NCBI GenBank assembly: GCA_965248685.1
Contig: CBDFKC010000004.1
Span: 806,001-870,000, forward strand
Length of the DNA: 64,000 nucleotides
Direction: 5' to 3'
DNA from: VYFG01 sp965248685
Lineage (GTDB): Bacteria > Pseudomonadota > Gammaproteobacteria > Arenicellales > Poriferihabitantaceae
How positions within the stretch are numbered: the stretch's first letter is position 1; the number at the start of each line of letters is the position of its first letter. Of the stretch, positions 53,736 through 62,316 are shown piece by piece. Below the pieces are notes generated by a model. That model was given only the letters and a program-made list of their open reading frames with translations, made no database searches and was not told the origin of the DNA. The position numbers and the translations under genes were made by a program.

Positions 53736-54569
53736 CTAATTATTGGTGTTTTTCTTTACCCGGCATAATAGATCGCAACGCCTTTGCTGGGCGACAAATT
53801 CGGAGAAATCATTGGGCATGAGTGGTACTGGATCATAGACTTCATAGCCCAGATTATCCAGATTTAGCAACAGTTCAACGCCATCGATACCACGCTGACT
53901 AATAAATCCCGAATCCCACTCAATTTCGAGAATCAATTTTTGCCATTGGGTGGCTTCCCGTAAAAAAATTTGCGCGCCCTGGATCACGGAATATTCATGA
54001 CCTTGGGTATCCACCTTAAACAGCCTGGCATCCTGAATCTTATACTCACCGTTTTGCTGCTGCCACCAGGAATCAAATTTTAGAGTCTGTATCTGGCTAC
54101 CCCGGGCCGGATTGGCCTGCAGATTCAGATTACTACAGGTTTTATCGAGGGACGCGTTGTCTGCGCGCCAGTCAGGAACGTAAATGGTGACCCATTCGTC
54201 AGCATCAGAAACAGCAATTTCCGCAATTGTTACCAGATCTTGGAAGTGATTGGCCTTAATACCGGCTCGTAGCAATTCAATATTTACCGCAACTGGTTCA
54301 AAACAAATAACCCTATGACCAATGGAGCCCACGGGAAACGCTGAAAGTCCGATATTTGCCCCAATATCAATCATGAAATCATCGACTGCTTGTTCTTGAA
54401 AAAAGCCGCGATAACGTTCGCAATAATCGCCTATTCGAATTTTTTTATCCTGATCTACCCGGGCATTGAGTTTATTTAGATTGCGCGGCTGATTATGGTA
54501 CCAGCATATTTTGTAGCTCGGTTCGGTATCGATCTTGGCGGTATAAAGCTTGTGCGGGAGGGATGACAT
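53736..54569 (-). CDS. FkbM-family methyltransferase
   Basis: A 277-residue protein with FMIDIGANIGLSAFP (SAM motif I) followed by VICFEPVAVNIELL, SLDKTC and the FkbM signature KVDTQGHEYSVIQGA and LILEIEW. FkbM enzymes O-methylate sugars or polyketides. It starts 45 bp after the preceding methyltransferase gene and ends nine bp before the SABATH gene. Confidence 0.88.
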   Translation of the reverse strand: MSSLPHKLYTAKIDTEPSYKICWYHNQPRNLNKLNARVDQDKKIRIGDYCERYRGFFQEQAVDDFMIDIGANIGLSAFPVGSIGHRVICFEPVAVNIELLRAGIKANHFQDLVTIAEIAVSDADEWVTIYVPDWRADNASLDKTCSNLNLQANPARGSQIQTLKFDSWWQQQNGEYKIQDARLFKVDTQGHEYSVIQGAQIFLREATQWQKLILEIEWDSGFISQRGIDGVELLLNLDNLGYEVYDPVPLMPNDFSEFVAQQRRCDLLCRVKKNTNN

Positions 54570-54614
54570 GGTCGATATACTAAAATTTAATCCGGGCAGG
54601 CAGATAAAATTTGA

Positions 54615-55430
54615 TCAATAGCCGGGCTTAAGCAATCGCCTGGTCGCTTTGCATTTCTCTGATTCTATTATTGAAATATATTCATGGTAGTCCCGTTCTG
54701 CCATCAGGTTAAACACCGGGTTTTTCGATCTGACTCTCCATAGTAATTTAGCACTATTAACTTTGCAGATTGCCTGATCATAGATATTCTGATCACCAAT
54801 CTCGCCTTCGGGAACAAACACCATACTGTTTTTCGGATACCACCATTTGATCCCATCGGTTCGTTTCCTTTCAAACAGTAATTCTTTTAGCTGGATGGTT
54901 TTGACCAGATGATGTTGATACCCCGCGTTGGAAAATTTCCGGATCCAGTATTGAAACGATTTTTCGTTGACATGGGTGGGGTTTTTATCCAGATCCTGAA
55001 ACTCTGTTGCGGCGCCAAATACAACGTTTGCAGGTCGATGGTGGGTCAGTATTTTTACAAAATGGTCGGCATATTGTTCCGCCAGGTGCTCGGCGACTTC
55101 GAAAGTACAGACCATTTCAGTTGGGGGAATCTCGTCAAATGCGGTGAAAGAAGTTAAGTCCCGGACCAGGTAGGACTCGCGATGAGCCTCGGGCCATAAT
55201 TTCCTTGCTGACTCAGACCCTTCAATTCCATTAGACGGAACACCGAGGTGTCTGAACGCCTCTACCAGGAATCCATGACCACAGCCAACATCCAGAACTG
55301 ATTCGGTTTCTTCACCACAAACTTCCAGTATCGTTCTCGCCAGCGCCAAATAAAAAGAATTGTCATGCTGGCTAAAAAACGATTCAGTATAAGTATCTTT
55401 AAGCTGGTTCTCCAGAGTGGGATTCTTCAT
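54615..55430 (-). CDS. Class I SAM-dependent methyltransferase
   Basis: A 271-residue protein with motif I SVLDVGCGHGFLVEAF, IEGSESAR and CTFEVAEHLAEQYADH, typical of Methyltransf_11/23 proteins found in polysaccharide clusters. The C-terminal third (about residues 190-271) has no motif I recognise. The substrate is unknown. Confidence 0.82.
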   Translation of the reverse strand: MKNPTLENQLKDTYTESFFSQHDNSFYLALARTILEVCGEETESVLDVGCGHGFLVEAFRHLGVPSNGIEGSESARKLWPEAHRESYLVRDLTSFTAFDEIPPTEMVCTFEVAEHLAEQYADHFVKILTHHRPANVVFGAATEFQDLDKNPTHVNEKSFQYWIRKFSNAGYQHHLVKTIQLKELLFERKRTDGIKWWYPKNSMVFVPEGEIGDQNIYDQAICKVNSAKLLWRVRSKNPVFNLMAERDYHEYISIIESEKCKATRRLLKPGY

Positions 55431-55510
55431 CGGACCTAAAGCACCTCAACGTTACGGTTTGGATGGATTTTAAATTGAGCTGGCTGAGCATAGCTGGACA
55501 TGGCAACTCC

Positions 55511-56290
55511 TTAAACGAATTCAACACTGGCCTGACAACCACCATACCACCAGGCCATTTCGGTGAAAGTACTGATGTTCGAGCCAATTATATGATTATT
55601 TTTTGCCAGCAGGAGCACATTAACAAAAGCCTGTTCGGTGGTATCGAATTCGGAATCAAGTTGGCAGGTGATAATCCTGTCTGGGTAAAAATTAACCAGC
55701 TCACAAGCGAATTCATAATTGTCGGATGACAGAAATACTGATTTGTCTCTATTTTTTTCCAACAAATCTTTATATCGATCAAGTTTAAAATAGTGGGCAT
55801 GGCGCTTTGGAGCCTGGTCCCAACTGTCGGTCATCCAGCTACGCATATGGATTGAAATTGTCTGGGCATCAAAGTGTTGACTCGAGAACTGCTCGACAAA
55901 ATCACTGATTTTCGGGGTAATAACGAGATCTTTCAAAAACCCAAGGTAGATCTGTCTTAACTGAATCGGAATATGATGGTATTCGAAGTCGATATTTCGA
56001 TGTTGGCGGTCGGCCCCTTTGAATCCTCTGGACTCTTTGGATCGGGAAAAGCCAACCGGCAATTCATCTTCCGGTAAAATCAGGAATCGCCAGTCGCAGT
56101 AGTTGGTCATACTGCTAGCGATAAATTCAGGTTCGATAGAATCAAGATTCGAAAAAATTTTAGCAAGATCCTCGCAATCTGTCATAACCGTTGATCCATT
56201 TGATCGCGCCAGCCGTTGGGCCGAAAGATGACATTTTATATTATTGCATAGCCCTCCCCTGGGTCGAGCCACGATAACTGCTTCAGCCAT
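55511..56290 (-). CDS. Putative fucosyltransferase-like glycosyltransferase (NodZ / O-FucT superfamily)
   Basis: A 259-residue protein. RPRGGLCNNIKCHLSAQRLA at the N-terminus resembles the GGLGNQ-type opening of GT11/NodZ/O-FucT enzymes. ISIHMRSW resembles the GDP-fucose-binding HxR motif, and LSSDN with IGSNISTFTEMAWWYGG resembles their motifs II and III. The assignment is by pattern alone; the protein is shorter than most characterised members. Its neighbours are methyltransferases, consistent with modification of a surface glycan. Confidence 0.5.
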   Translation of the reverse strand: MAEAVIVARPRGGLCNNIKCHLSAQRLARSNGSTVMTDCEDLAKIFSNLDSIEPEFIASSMTNYCDWRFLILPEDELPVGFSRSKESRGFKGADRQHRNIDFEYHHIPIQLRQIYLGFLKDLVITPKISDFVEQFSSQHFDAQTISIHMRSWMTDSWDQAPKRHAHYFKLDRYKDLLEKNRDKSVFLSSDNYEFACELVNFYPDRIITCQLDSEFDTTEQAFVNVLLLAKNNHIIGSNISTFTEMAWWYGGCQASVEFV

Positions 56291-56330
56291 AAGCGGTTAT
56301 TTCCCGTCCTGACACCAGTATTCCTATTGG

Positions 56331-56942
56331 CTAGGTTTTTAGTAACTGCTCAGCGTGTAACCGGGCATGGGATCGCAGGCTGTCTACCAGTTCCGGATTA
56401 TTCGGAACGATCATAATGATGTCGTGAAAGATCTGGATAAAAACCTGATCGAGTCGATGCCGAAATACCGACGCAATATCGAACAGGGTAGGCCAGTCAT
56501 CCGGATCGTGGGGTGTCGGTGGTGCGCTTAAAAACAACCTCGCGTCATCGATCATAATAATGTCTTGCGGTCGATCGCGGAGTAGTTCCAGTTCCTGGAT
56601 CAACGGACATTCATCGGTTTCCCCCGCGGTTTGTCCTCCGCACCAATGGCCATCCAGCCAAAAAATAGCAGCGCTATCACCAATCAGAGTAATTATATTC
56701 GGCAGAACTGCTCTAGAGTCACCCAAATGAGTTTGAATATTGCCTGATTGGGATAACTCTGGACTATATCGGTCAAAAAATACCTTGGCCCGCTCAACTG
56801 TATGAACCTGGTGGAAATGCTGCGCGGCCCAACGCGTGGTTTTGCCCTTAAATGTCCCGGTCTCAACGAAAGTATCGGCGCCAGACAACCTGGCGAGATC
56901 GGTTGTAACCGCCCGAGCGGGGCCCATCGTAAATTGTCCCAT
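56331..56942 (-). CDS. Class I methyltransferase-like protein
   Basis: A 203-residue protein with a SAM-binding-like pattern: DTFVETGTFKGKTTRWAA (motif I), VHTVERAKVFFDRY (acidic end of beta 2), and IFWLDGHWCGG with DIIMIDDARLF. The DGH and DDAR motifs resemble metal-dependent TylF/CmcI-type sugar O-methyltransferases. It is the promoter-proximal gene of the five-gene group. Confidence 0.65.
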   Translation of the reverse strand: MGQFTMGPARAVTTDLARLSGADTFVETGTFKGKTTRWAAQHFHQVHTVERAKVFFDRYSPELSQSGNIQTHLGDSRAVLPNIITLIGDSAAIFWLDGHWCGGQTAGETDECPLIQELELLRDRPQDIIMIDDARLFLSAPPTPHDPDDWPTLFDIASVFRHRLDQVFIQIFHDIIMIVPNNPELVDSLRSHARLHAEQLLKT

Positions 56943-57016
56943 ACCAAATTCTATCTTTAAGCGTCAGCCGGATTGATAAAACCGCGAATTGTAACGGGTT
57001 TAACCAACCAGGTTGG

Positions 57017-57196
57017 TCAAACCAGGAGAATCAGAAAAATAACAAACAGTATAACCAGCCCCACGGGAATCAATAGTCCTTGCCAGTCCCTGGGCTCGTC
57101 AGAATCACTTTTCATGCCCCGGGAGATGGTGGGGAACCGCCAGACAATAATGATTAGTATGATGGCGCCCAGCGCTATCTGTTCCCAGGTTTGCAT
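57017..57196 (-). CDS. Small two-helix membrane protein, 59 residues
   Basis: ATG at 57196, preceded at nine to ten bases by GAGG. Two hydrophobic helices (residues 7-19 IALGAIILIIIVW and 41-59 LLIPVGLVILFVIFLILLV) flank a short charged loop (SRGMKSDSDEPRDWQG). A tail-to-tail hairpin in the inner membrane is likely. It lies 90 bp upstream of xni on the same strand. I know no function; the hydrophobic pattern, RBS and spacing make it convincing as a gene. Confidence 0.75.
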   Translation of the reverse strand: MQTWEQIALGAIILIIIVWRFPTISRGMKSDSDEPRDWQGLLIPVGLVILFVIFLILLV

Positions 57197-57286
57197 GGTC
57201 GGGGTCCTCTTTGTTATGTGTCAGATTTACCATAACGATAGCATAGTTTTCAGACTGCTATTATCAACCTTATAGGGTTAATTATT

Positions 57287-58066
57287 CTACTCAGACAGAT
57301 AACGAAACTGCTTCAGATTGATTCCCAGATCAATATCAGTTTTCAAACTAAACAATTCGATCCCCATTCGTGCGACGTCGCGTCCATTAAATAGTTTGGA
57401 CCCGATTTTACCCGGCATATGTTCAGCGGCTTCCAGCAACCGGTCGATCGTTTGATATTCATTGACCAACCTTGCCGCGGTACGTATACCGATAGAAGGA
57501 ATGCCTGGGATTGACAGTCCGCTATCGCCGGCCAGGGCGAGTAAAAGCGGTAGTTGGTTGGGCTCGATGCCAAATCGCTTGAAGATCATTTCACGGTCCA
57601 ATGGACGCTGGCCGAAATGATCATAAACAGTGATTTGTGGTGACAATAGCTGGCAATGATTTCGGTCTGTTGAAAGAATGACCGCGCGGCCTTCGCTATA
57701 GGCTATTTTGGTGGCGATGGTGGCAATAACGTCGTCAGCTTCGTATCCGGTTTTATCGAAACTTGAAATCCCTATTTTTTCGAATGCCTGAATCATTGTC
57801 GGCATCGCCTGGGCCAGCGGTTCCGGCATGGGTGATCGATTTTTTTTGTAGTCCGGGAACAGGCGGTGACGCCAGGTACGGCCGGATTGTTCGAAAACTA
57901 CAATGCAGTGGCTGGGTTGATGAACCCTGAGCGCACGGAGTAAAGACGAGCTTGAAGAAGAAATAACGCCTTGAATGTGTTCCGCCGCGGTCCCTGAAGC
58001 TGGTGCAGGGACCGCGGCGTAGATGCGCCGAATCAGATTAAATCCGTCTACCAGTAGCGCATTCAT
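57287..58066 (-). CDS. xni: 5'-3' exonuclease / flap endonuclease Xni (ExoIX)
   Basis: A 259-residue protein of the Pol I 5'-nuclease family. It starts MNALLVDGFNLIRRIYAA (metal Asp7), then KNRSPMPEPL, GYEADDVIATIA, STDRNHCQLL and the helix-hairpin-helix LALAGDSGLSIPGIPSIGIRTAARL. The usual GDxxDNIPG is GDSGLSIPG here, as in Xni where some metal-site acids are lost. folE lies 23 bp upstream on the same strand. Confidence 0.92.
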   Translation of the reverse strand: MNALLVDGFNLIRRIYAAVPAPASGTAAEHIQGVISSSSSSLLRALRVHQPSHCIVVFEQSGRTWRHRLFPDYKKNRSPMPEPLAQAMPTMIQAFEKIGISSFDKTGYEADDVIATIATKIAYSEGRAVILSTDRNHCQLLSPQITVYDHFGQRPLDREMIFKRFGIEPNQLPLLLALAGDSGLSIPGIPSIGIRTAARLVNEYQTIDRLLEAAEHMPGKIGSKLFNGRDVARMGIELFSLKTDIDLGINLKQFRYLSE

Positions 58067-58089
58067 TGGCAGACCCTATGGTCACAGCA

Positions 58090-58653
58090 CTACTGGCTTT
58101 GTACAAGGGTAAGAAACTCGGTGCGGGTACGATGGTCGGTACGGAAGGAGCCGAGCATCATTGAGGTTTTCATTACCGAGTTCTGCTTTTCTACGCCACG
58201 CATCATCATGCAAAGATGCTTGGCTTCAACAATCACGCCAACGCCCCTGGCACCGGTCATTTTTTCAACTGCACGGGCAATCTGTTCTGTCATATTCTCC
58301 TGAATCTGCAGGCGTCGCGCGTACATATCAGTTATTCGGGCCATCTTGGACAGCCCAATCACCTTTCCTTCGGGAAGATAGGCGATGTGACACTTTCCAA
58401 TAAATGGCAGCAGGTGATGCTCACACATAGAATAAATCTCTATGTCTTTTACCATCACCATCTGATCGTTGTCAGATTCAAATATCGCCCCGTTTACCAC
58501 ATCTTCAAGACTCTGCTGGTAGCCATGGGTCAGGTATTGGAATGCCTTGGCAGCGCGGATTGGGGTATTGACCAATCCGTCACGCTTCATATCTTCTCCG
58601 GCCAATTCGATCAGGGACTGGTAATGCGATGCGAGTTTTTTAACGTCTTTCAT
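58090..58653 (-). CDS. folE: GTP cyclohydrolase I
   Basis: A 187-residue enzyme, first step of folate (or queuosine) synthesis. Zinc ligands and catalytic region: SMCEHHLLPFIGKCHIAYLP (Cys, His, His) and AKHLCMMMRGVEK (second Cys). It is divergent from the HerA-like ATPase gene, with 154 bp between them. That gap holds two GGTTATC copies near 58730-58750 but no clear promoter. Confidence 0.95.
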   Translation of the reverse strand: MKDVKKLASHYQSLIELAGEDMKRDGLVNTPIRAAKAFQYLTHGYQQSLEDVVNGAIFESDNDQMVMVKDIEIYSMCEHHLLPFIGKCHIAYLPEGKVIGLSKMARITDMYARRLQIQENMTEQIARAVEKMTGARGVGVIVEAKHLCMMMRGVEKQNSVMKTSMMLGSFRTDHRTRTEFLTLVQSQ

Positions 58654-58807
58654 CCGGTTCCTCTAGAAACAAAATCCAATGATGGCGAATTGTATCACCG
58701 GCATCTGCCTTTTTTGCGTGACTGTAACGGGTTATCATTGGTTATCGGAACGGTTTCCAGCGGATCCGTGATGAACAGCAACAAATAACTACAGAACCCG
58801 AGTAATA

Positions 58808-60439
58808 ATGACGAATTCAACTACGCTTCTGATCGGCGGCCGTGATCAAAAACAAGTTTCGATGACCACACGCATGGCAAATCGCCATGGCATGATTGCG
58901 GGAGCAACCGGTACCGGAAAAACGGTCACGATGCAGATCCTGGCCGAGGAGTTTTCCCGCGCCGGGGTCCCGGTTCTAATGGCCGATGTGAAAGGCGATG
59001 TTTCCGGATTGGCCTGCGCGGCCACTTCTCATCCTAAGATAGACGAGCGTATCCAGGCGATTGGGATTGAGAATTACAAAATGGAGGCCAATCCAGTGGT
59101 GTTTTGGGATTTGTACGGCAAATTGGGTCATCCCGTCAGGGCCACCGTCAGCGAACTGGGGCCGTTGCTATTTGCCAATCTGATGGATTTAAATGAAACC
59201 CAGACCGGGGTGATGTATGCCGCGTTCAAGATAGCAGATGACAATGGGATGTTATTGTTGGACCTTGAAGATTTGCAGGCGTTACTCGGCTGGATGGCGG
59301 ACAATGCATCTGATCTGCGCGGTGACTACGGAAACTTTACCGCTGCCAGCATCGGCGCGATCCAACGTAATTTGTTAATTCTGGAAGAACAGGACGCGGA
59401 AGTTTTTCTTGGTGAACCGGTATTACAACTGGATGATCTGATGCATCAGGATTTCTCCGGAAGAGGGGTGGTCAATGTGCTCGATGTCACCACCATTATT
59501 TCCCGGGGACCAAGGTTGTACGCCACATTCCTGCTTTGGCTTATGGCTGAACTATTTGAAAACATGCCGGAAATTGGTGACCCCGATAAGCCCAAGTTTG
59601 TTATGTTCTTTGACGAAGCCCACCTACTGTTTGATGATGCGCCAAAATCCCTGGTCGATAAAATTGAACAGGTCGTGCGATTGATTCGTTCCAAGGGAAT
59701 AGGGGTGTATTTTGTCAGCCAGAGTCCATTGGACATTCCGGAAGACGTATTGGGTCAGCTTGGCATGAAGATCCAGCATGCATTGCGTGCATTCACCCCC
59801 AAGGAACAAAAAGCGGTAAGAGTGGTTGCGGAGAATTTTCGGGCCAATCCGGATATCGATACCGAGAAGGTTATTACTGAGCTTGGGGTGGGGGAGGCTC
59901 TGGTTTCGGTGCTCGATGAAAAAGGAATTCCCACTCCGGTAGAACAAATATTAATCCGACCGCCTCAGTCCCGTATTGGGCCGGCGACGCCTGAAGAGCG
60001 TGCCGAGCAGATCAAACGGTCGCCAATTGGTAAGCGTTACGACGAGACCGAGAATCGTGAGTCTGCCATGGAAAAACTGCGTGGTAGGGCCGAAGCTCAG
60101 ATGAAAAAGGCCGAGGAAGAAGAAGCACGTATTGCCGCTGAAAAAGCTGCCGAACAAGCGCGCAAGCTAGCAGAGAAAGAGGCCAAGGCGGCTGAAAAGG
60201 AAAGGCTAAGATTGGCCAAGGAAGCCGAAAGGGAGCGGATCAGGGTAGCGAAAGAAGAGGAAAAAGAACGAGTTCGACTGGCCAAGGAAAAAGAGCGGGA
60301 GGAGCGCAAAAAATCTGGTGGCAGTCGGCGTCAAAGTACCAGTGAAGCCATGATGAAAAGTATTGCCAGAAGCGTAGGCACCCAATTAGGACGGCGGGTT
60401 ATTCGTGGCGTTCTCGGTTCCCTGTTTGGCGGAAGGTAG
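58808..60439 (+). CDS. HerA-like ATPase, DUF853 (YjgR-type)
   Basis: A 543-residue P-loop ATPase. Walker A GATGTGKT (about residues 32-39) is followed by MADVKGDVSGLA, the family signature; Walker B VMFFDEAHLLF and VYFVSQSPLDIP lie further on. A C-terminal tail from about 410 to 500 is a long Lys/Glu/Arg/Ala helix, followed by a short conserved end GRRVIRGVLGSLFGG. DUF853 proteins are related to HerA/FtsK DNA pumps; the function of YjgR is not established. Confidence 0.92.
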   Translation: MTNSTTLLIGGRDQKQVSMTTRMANRHGMIAGATGTGKTVTMQILAEEFSRAGVPVLMADVKGDVSGLACAATSHPKIDERIQAIGIENYKMEANPVVFWDLYGKLGHPVRATVSELGPLLFANLMDLNETQTGVMYAAFKIADDNGMLLLDLEDLQALLGWMADNASDLRGDYGNFTAASIGAIQRNLLILEEQDAEVFLGEPVLQLDDLMHQDFSGRGVVNVLDVTTIISRGPRLYATFLLWLMAELFENMPEIGDPDKPKFVMFFDEAHLLFDDAPKSLVDKIEQVVRLIRSKGIGVYFVSQSPLDIPEDVLGQLGMKIQHALRAFTPKEQKAVRVVAENFRANPDIDTEKVITELGVGEALVSVLDEKGIPTPVEQILIRPPQSRIGPATPEERAEQIKRSPIGKRYDETENRESAMEKLRGRAEAQMKKAEEEEARIAAEKAAEQARKLAEKEAKAAEKERLRLAKEAERERIRVAKEEEKERVRLAKEKEREERKKSGGSRRQSTSEAMMKSIARSVGTQLGRRVIRGVLGSLFGGR

Positions 60440-60456
60440 CTGTTCTGAGGATTGAT

Positions 60457-61284
60457 ATGAATACTCCATTAGCTCAGGGTCAGCTACGTAAAATGCAGGT
60501 TACGCTGGCCGAGCCGGTGAATTATTCGCTGCCGTTGGGAGATCAGACTGAACCGCTTAATCGGTTGATTGGCAATCCTGTTTCCCTTGGATTTACCGGG
60601 AAGATAACTTGTGTAAACTGCGGACGAGATACTAAAAAAAGTTTTAGCCAGGGATATTGTTTTCCCTGCTTCAAGTCTCTGGCCGAATGCGATATGTGTA
60701 TTATGCGACCGGAAACCTGCCACTATCATTTGGGCACTTGTCGCGACAATGCCTGGGCAGATGGGCATTGTATGCAGGATCACTACGTTTACATCGCAAA
60801 TTCATCGGGGTTGAAAGTTGGTATTACCCGGGGTAACCAGCTGCCAACCCGTTGGATTGACCAGGGTGCACTCCAGGCGGTGGCGATGTTTCGGGTAAAA
60901 AACCGCTATCACTCGGGATTACTCGAGGCCTCGATAAAAAAATATGTCAGTGACCGCACCGACTGGCGTAAAATGCTCAAGGGAGGAGAACGATTGGACA
61001 ATTTGCGGGAAAAGGCTGATCTGATAATTGATCAGGCCCAAGAAGATTTAAATAGCCTAGAGGCGGCCGACGGTGATCTACAATGGGAGATTCTGGACCA
61101 GCCCGTAGTCGAGATCCATTATCCCGTGGAGCGGTATCCAGAAAAAATTTCCAGCCTGAACTTCGATAAAACCCCGAGAGTGGAGGGAGTGCTGCAAGGG
61201 ATCAAGGGGCAATACCTGATGCTGGATTGCGGAGTTATCAATATGCGAAAGTTTTCTGGTTATGAGGTCGTACTGGAGGTCTGA
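60457..61284 (+). CDS. DUF2797 protein with zinc-ribbon and GIY-YIG-like segments
   Basis: A 275-residue protein. A four-cysteine zinc-type cluster (CVNCGRDTKKSFSQGYCFPC, about residues 52-71) and CDMCIMRPETCHYHLGTC are followed by HYVYIANSSGLKVGITRG, which resembles a GIY-YIG nuclease core. This is the DUF2797 arrangement; function unknown. It starts 17 bp after the HerA-like gene and is probably cotranscribed with it. Confidence 0.85.
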   Translation: MNTPLAQGQLRKMQVTLAEPVNYSLPLGDQTEPLNRLIGNPVSLGFTGKITCVNCGRDTKKSFSQGYCFPCFKSLAECDMCIMRPETCHYHLGTCRDNAWADGHCMQDHYVYIANSSGLKVGITRGNQLPTRWIDQGALQAVAMFRVKNRYHSGLLEASIKKYVSDRTDWRKMLKGGERLDNLREKADLIIDQAQEDLNSLEAADGDLQWEILDQPVVEIHYPVERYPEKISSLNFDKTPRVEGVLQGIKGQYLMLDCGVINMRKFSGYEVVLEV

Positions 61285-61334
61285 TCTGACCCGACAGATT
61301 ACCCGCTGCGCCTTGGACGTTTCCTGCTAGTAAA

Positions 61335-62276
61335 ATGAGAGTTGGAATCGTCAGCATGATGCGCAACCCTGGAATGGTATTGGAGACATTCGTCCGCTAT
61401 CACCAGGCTATCGGTTTCAGCGACTTTGTCATTTTGTTTGATGATCCCGCAGACCCTGATATCGAACGGGCAAAAACATTACCTGGGGTCATCCCTGTTC
61501 CAGTAGATCATGCTGTAAGGAAGGCCTGGCAGCGACAGCGTCACTATGACCAATGTAAGGATCACGTCGATCAGACCGTCGGCGCTCGTCAATTACTAAA
61601 TATAGAGTATGGATTCAACGTCGCTCTTCAAGCTGGTATTGACTGGTTGCTCCACATCGATATTGATGAACTACTCTATATAAAAAGTGGAGACATTCTG
61701 GGGCATGCCGAGGCCCTGGAAAACTCAGATAAAGATATCGCTGTTTATCACAACTTTGAGGCGGTACCCGATGGATTCGATGTCGACAATTATTTCACCG
61801 AAGTAAACTTGTTTAAGAAACCAGTGGCCATGCTGCGGGCGCAAAAAATCGACCGTTCCGAGTCCTGGCCAGCGGGAAGGCGTTATTTCAACTTCTACAA
61901 TAACGGTAAAAGCCTGACCCGGGTGTCTCCGGGCATCTATCCTTTAGGGGCGCACCGATGGGCTCATGAAAACCGCGAACTTAACAAAGTTATCTTCTTT
62001 AATCCCTGTGTGTTGCATTTTTCAGTTTGTGGATATCGCTACTTTGAGCAGAAATATCGTCACCGGGGAAATTTTAGCGATGTCAGGATTAACAAGGATA
62101 TGCGCAAAAATGGTGCCCATCTGGACCTGGACGCCCGGGACGCGTTTATCCAGGATGACTTCGATGGAGCCCGGCAGATTTATCAGGATCGGGTGATGAT
62201 GGACAAGGCAACCCAGGATAAGTTAATCGCCGCGGGTGTTCTGAAACGATTTAACCTGAAGCGATTTCTGGCTTAG
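61335..62276 (+). CDS. Glycosyltransferase (GT2/GT92-like)
   Basis: A 313-residue protein. RVGIVSMMRNPGMVLETFVRYHQAIGFSDF at its N-terminus matches GT92/DUF23-type glycosyltransferases that start with a M-x-R-N-E-like motif (split here across residues 2-31). The sugar-nucleotide DxD-like motif is HIDIDELLY near residue 110. The acceptor is unknown; it may belong with the surface-glycan genes at 52.6-56.9 kb. It converges on the alcohol dehydrogenase gene. Confidence 0.78.
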   Translation: MRVGIVSMMRNPGMVLETFVRYHQAIGFSDFVILFDDPADPDIERAKTLPGVIPVPVDHAVRKAWQRQRHYDQCKDHVDQTVGARQLLNIEYGFNVALQAGIDWLLHIDIDELLYIKSGDILGHAEALENSDKDIAVYHNFEAVPDGFDVDNYFTEVNLFKKPVAMLRAQKIDRSESWPAGRRYFNFYNNGKSLTRVSPGIYPLGAHRWAHENRELNKVIFFNPCVLHFSVCGYRYFEQKYRHRGNFSDVRINKDMRKNGAHLDLDARDAFIQDDFDGARQIYQDRVMMDKATQDKLIAAGVLKRFNLKRFLA

Positions 62277-62290
62277 CTAGTAGTCGGACA

Positions 62291-62313
62291 CACAAGGTTT
62301 GATCGGTCTTGTG
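62291..62313. terminator. Weak bidirectional hairpin between convergent genes
   Basis: CACAAG (62291-62296) and CTTGTG (62308-62313) pair around an 11-base loop, between the glycosyltransferase stop and the alcohol dehydrogenase stop. No T-tract follows on either strand, so it is only a candidate. Confidence 0.35.
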
Positions 62314-62316
62314 AGA

